Of a stretch of DNA of 64,000 bases, positions 61,348 through 64,000 are shown piece by piece; the stretch's first letter is position 1, and the number at the start of each line of letters is the position of its first letter. The stretch is taken from assembly GCA_964481005.1 (NCBI GenBank), contig CAYZRY010000001.1:31548-95547 (forward strand), written 5' to 3'. The notes beneath the pieces were generated by a model. That model saw nothing but the letters and a program-made list of their open reading frames with translations. It was not told where the DNA came from and made no database searches. The position numbers were made by a program, and so were the translations under genes. Source of the stretch: CAYZRY01 sp964481005. GTDB taxonomy: Bacteria > Bacillota_I > Bacilli_A > RF39 > UBA660.

Positions 61348-63969
61348 ATGAAATATGTATATTCCTTTAAAGAGGGAAATAAAGACATGAGAAATTTACT
61401 TGGAGGAAAAGGGGCTAACCTAGCAGAGATGACTGGGATTGGTTTGCCGGTTCCCCAAGGGTTTATAGTTACTACTGAAGCATGTACTAAGTACTATGCT
61501 GATGGGAAGAAGATTGCTGATGAAATTATCGAAGAGATATATAGCAAGATTAATGAACTTGAAGAAATCAGTGGTAAGAAATTTGGTGATTTAAATTCAC
61601 CACTTCTAGTTTCAGTTCGTAGTGGTTCGAGAGCTAGTATGCCTGGAATGATGGATACTGTTTTGAACCTAGGACTAACTGATGAAGTTGCCAAAGGGTT
61701 TAGTGAAACAACTGATAATCCACGATTTGTCTATGACAGTTATCGTCGTTTTATTCAAATGTTTTCAGATGTTGTCATGGGCTTTCCAAAGAGTTCTTTT
61801 GAAAGATTGTTTGACAAAATTAAAGAAGAGAAAAACATTCATGAAGATAGTGAATTAACTGCCCAGGATTTAATGGAAGTAGTCGATATTTACAAAGCTG
61901 AATATCAAAAACATGCAGGGCGTGATTTTCCACAAGATCCAAAAGAACAACTTATCGAAGCAGTTAAAGCTGTCTTTAGAAGTTGGAATAATGATCGTGC
62001 TATTACTTATCGTCGTTTGAATGACATTCCAGGAGACTGGGGAACAGCTGTCAATATTCAAGAGATGGTCTATGGTAATAGTGGTGATCGTAGTGGAACT
62101 GGTGTTGCTTTTACCCGTAACCCAGCAACTGGTGAAAAAGCGTTATTTGGAGAGTATTTAATGAATGCTCAAGGAGAAGACGTTGTCGCAGGAATTAGAA
62201 CACCTCAAACTATCGATACATTAAAAGAAGTAATGCCACAAGCTTACGAAGAATTCGTTAGAATTTGTGATACTCTCGAGAAGCATTATAAAGATATGCA
62301 GGACATGGAGTTTACTATCGAAGATGGAAAACTATTTATGCTCCAAACAAGAAATGGAAAAAGAACTGCTCAAGCAGCTCTAAAGATAGCTACTGACTTA
62401 GTCAAAGAAGGAATGATAACTAAGGAAGAAGCACTACTTAAAGTTGATCCAAAACAATTAGATCAATTACTTCATCCAATGTTTGATGAAAAAGCTCTTA
62501 AAGAAGCACCAGTTATTGCTAAGGGATTAGCAGCATCTCCTGGGGCAGCTACTGGTAAAATTTACTTTACTGCCGAAGATGTCACTAAAGCTCATGCTGC
62601 TGGTGAAAAAGATATGTTACTTGTAAGACTAGAAACATCACCTGAAGATATCGAAGGAATGAACCTAGCTCACGGAATCCTTACAGCTCGCGGGGGAATG
62701 ACTTCTCATGCTGCCGTTGTTGCACGTGGAATGGGGACATGCTGCGTATCAGGATGCTCAGATATAATCATAGATGAAGAAAGCAAAACAATGAAAACTA
62801 AAGACGGAACAATTTACCATGAAGGTGATTGGCTAAGTTTAGATGGTTCAACTGGTAAAGTTTATGGAACTAAACTGGCAACTGTCGAGGCAGAAATAAG
62901 TGGTGATTTCGAAGTGTTCATGAACTGGGCTGACGAAGTTAGAAGACTTAAAGTTAGAACTAATGCTGATACACCAAAAGAAGCTAAAATTGCTCGTGAC
63001 TTTGGGGCTGAAGGAATCGGTCTTTGTCGTACTGAACACATGTTCTTTGACGAAGAGAGAATATTTAATTTCCGTCGTATGATTACGGCTGACAATTTAG
63101 AGGCAAGGGAAGATGCGCTAGCTAAAATTCTTCCATATCAACGTGAAGATTTTGAAGGATTATTCCGTGCTATGGATGGATATGGAGTTACAATTCGTTT
63201 CCTCGATCCACCACTACATGAGTTCCTTCCACATACTGATGATGAAATTAAGCCATTAGCTGAATCACTAGGTATGACATTTGAAGCTCTAAAAGCTCGT
63301 GTTGAGTCACTAAAAGAATTCAACCCGATGATGGGACACCGTGGATGCCGCTTAGCAATTACTTATCCAGAAATTGCTAAGATGCAAACTCGTGCTGTAA
63401 TCGAAGCAGCTCTAAATGTTCAAAAAGAAGGAGTAACTGTTCTTCCTGAAATAATGATTCCGTTAGTCGGAGATGTCAAAGAATTACAGTTTGTCAAAGA
63501 AATAGTTATCAAAGAAGCCGAAGAAATTATCAAAGCATCTGGTCAAGAACTTAAATATTTAGTCGGAACAATGATAGAAATACCTAGAGCTTGTCTAATT
63601 GCTGACGATATAGCAAAAGACGCAGAGTTCTTCTCGTTTGGAACTAACGATTTAACGCAGATGACTTACGGTTTCTCGCGTGATGATGCTGCTAAGTTCT
63701 TAGAGACTTACTATGAAAAACAAATTTTCGAGTCAGACCCATTTGCTCGCATCGATCGTGATGGAGTTGGAGAACTTATGCGTATGGCTATCGAAAAAGG
63801 AAAATCGACAAGGGCTGATATCAAACTTGGTATCTGCGGAGAACATGGTGGGGATCCATCATCAGTCGAACTTTGTCACGAACTAGGACTAAACTACGTT
63901 TCATGTAGTCCATTCCGTGTACCGATAGCAAGACTAGCTGCAGCTCAAGCTGTCATCAAAGAACAATAA
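61348..63969 (+). CDS. ppdK: Pyruvate, phosphate dikinase
   Basis: Interconverts pyruvate, ATP and phosphate with PEP, AMP and pyrophosphate; in fermenting bacteria it often works in glycolysis with pyrophosphate. The ATP-grasp domain is N-terminal (LGGKGANLAEMTGIGLPVPQGF, in two parts), the phosphohistidine domain has GGMTSHAAVVARGMG (His454), and the PEP-binding TIM barrel is C-terminal (GIGLCRTEHMFF; GTNDLTQMTYG; CGEHGGDP with the catalytic Cys). 873 residues, normal. ATG 61348 lies 9 bp after AAAGG; the ATG at 61339 is just past that site. Together with pyk (39587) it gives two routes between PEP and pyruvate. Confidence 0.97.
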   Translation: MKYVYSFKEGNKDMRNLLGGKGANLAEMTGIGLPVPQGFIVTTEACTKYYADGKKIADEIIEEIYSKINELEEISGKKFGDLNSPLLVSVRSGSRASMPGMMDTVLNLGLTDEVAKGFSETTDNPRFVYDSYRRFIQMFSDVVMGFPKSSFERLFDKIKEEKNIHEDSELTAQDLMEVVDIYKAEYQKHAGRDFPQDPKEQLIEAVKAVFRSWNNDRAITYRRLNDIPGDWGTAVNIQEMVYGNSGDRSGTGVAFTRNPATGEKALFGEYLMNAQGEDVVAGIRTPQTIDTLKEVMPQAYEEFVRICDTLEKHYKDMQDMEFTIEDGKLFMLQTRNGKRTAQAALKIATDLVKEGMITKEEALLKVDPKQLDQLLHPMFDEKALKEAPVIAKGLAASPGAATGKIYFTAEDVTKAHAAGEKDMLLVRLETSPEDIEGMNLAHGILTARGGMTSHAAVVARGMGTCCVSGCSDIIIDEESKTMKTKDGTIYHEGDWLSLDGSTGKVYGTKLATVEAEISGDFEVFMNWADEVRRLKVRTNADTPKEAKIARDFGAEGIGLCRTEHMFFDEERIFNFRRMITADNLEAREDALAKILPYQREDFEGLFRAMDGYGVTIRFLDPPLHEFLPHTDDEIKPLAESLGMTFEALKARVESLKEFNPMMGHRGCRLAITYPEIAKMQTRAVIEAALNVQKEGVTVLPEIMIPLVGDVKELQFVKEIVIKEAEEIIKASGQELKYLVGTMIEIPRACLIADDIAKDAEFFSFGTNDLTQMTYGFSRDDAAKFLETYYEKQIFESDPFARIDRDGVGELMRMAIEKGKSTRADIKLGICGEHGGDPSSVELCHELGLNYVSCSPFRVPIARLAAAQAVIKEQ

Positions 63970-63976
63970 AAAATAA

Positions 63977-64000
63977 AAGATTAAAAATATTTTTAATCTT
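63977..64000 (+). terminator. Terminator after ppdK (at window edge)
   Basis: A perfect 24-bp palindrome, AAGATTAAAAAT plus its complement, starts 7 bp after the ppdK stop; the window ends here, so any T-run beyond it is not seen. Confidence 0.65.

Overview
The window is a gene-dense, AT-rich chromosomal segment of a Gram-positive-type bacterium. Almost every gene is housekeeping, and the block order (dnaG-rpoD-trmK, hisS-aspS, rimP-nusA-ylxR-infB-rbfA, ireB-ruvX-DUF1292-mltG-trmR-trhP) is typical of Bacillota. The mix of PolC, IreB, RnpM/YlxR, QueH, TmcAL, IleRS-independent T-box leaders and an archaeal-type ProRS suggests an uncultured gut member of class Bacilli (RF39/Erysipelotrichia-like); that placement is inference. 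Genes for MltG, a polysaccharide deacetylase and XerC/D argue for a walled cell rather than a mycoplasma. I see no insertion sequence, prophage, CRISPR array or rRNA operon.

Layout. 1-6113: 3' end of polC, a small lipoprotein, dnaG, rpoD, trmK. 6196-7878: a very large prepilin-like protein. 7880-13054: valine T-box leader, an HD hydrolase, valS, fmt and an unknown membrane protein. 13137-13513: tRNA-Ile, tRNA-Asn, tRNA-Glu. 13595-24086: lspA, rluD, a rhomboid protease, the ireB/ruvX/mltG block, the tRNA wobble-uridine genes trmR, trhP1 and trhP2, a dNTPase-like gene and a second prepilin-like gene with an in-frame TGA. 24136-32024: greA, topA, polA, a cation efflux transporter, mutM, truB. 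32059-35708: a secreted papain-like protease with a C-terminal dockerin, coupled to a membrane-anchored protein with a cohesin-like N-terminus. 35714-38975: Asp-specific T-box leader, hisS, aspS. 38974-46632: FMN reductase, pyk, tmcAL, yceD, rpmF, an uncharacterised pair (a stand-alone domain and a ClpX-like ATPase carrying the same domain), queH, an MBL hydrolase, a small membrane protein. 46669-52815: proS, then the rimP-infB-rbfA operon with a dCMP deaminase inside it. 52851-57733: 6S RNA, tcdA, lexA with two operators and a divergent unknown gene, another unknown gene, xerC/D and a DUF308-like membrane protein. 57783-64000: a large divergent SecA-family ATPase and pyruvate phosphate dikinase.

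How the parts fit: much of the segment supports replication, transcription and translation. Two aminoacyl-tRNA synthetase operons are read by T-boxes whose specifier codons (GTA, GAC) can be placed in the sequence. The best candidates for something undescribed are the dockerin-protease/cohesin-like surface pair (32059-35708), the ClpX-like ATPase with its stand-alone N-domain paralogue (42926-45136), the long divergent SecA (57836-61258), and the LexA-controlled divergent gene of unknown function (54398-55367). Genome compaction is evident: many stop codons lie inside terminator hairpins and many genes overlap by a few bases.
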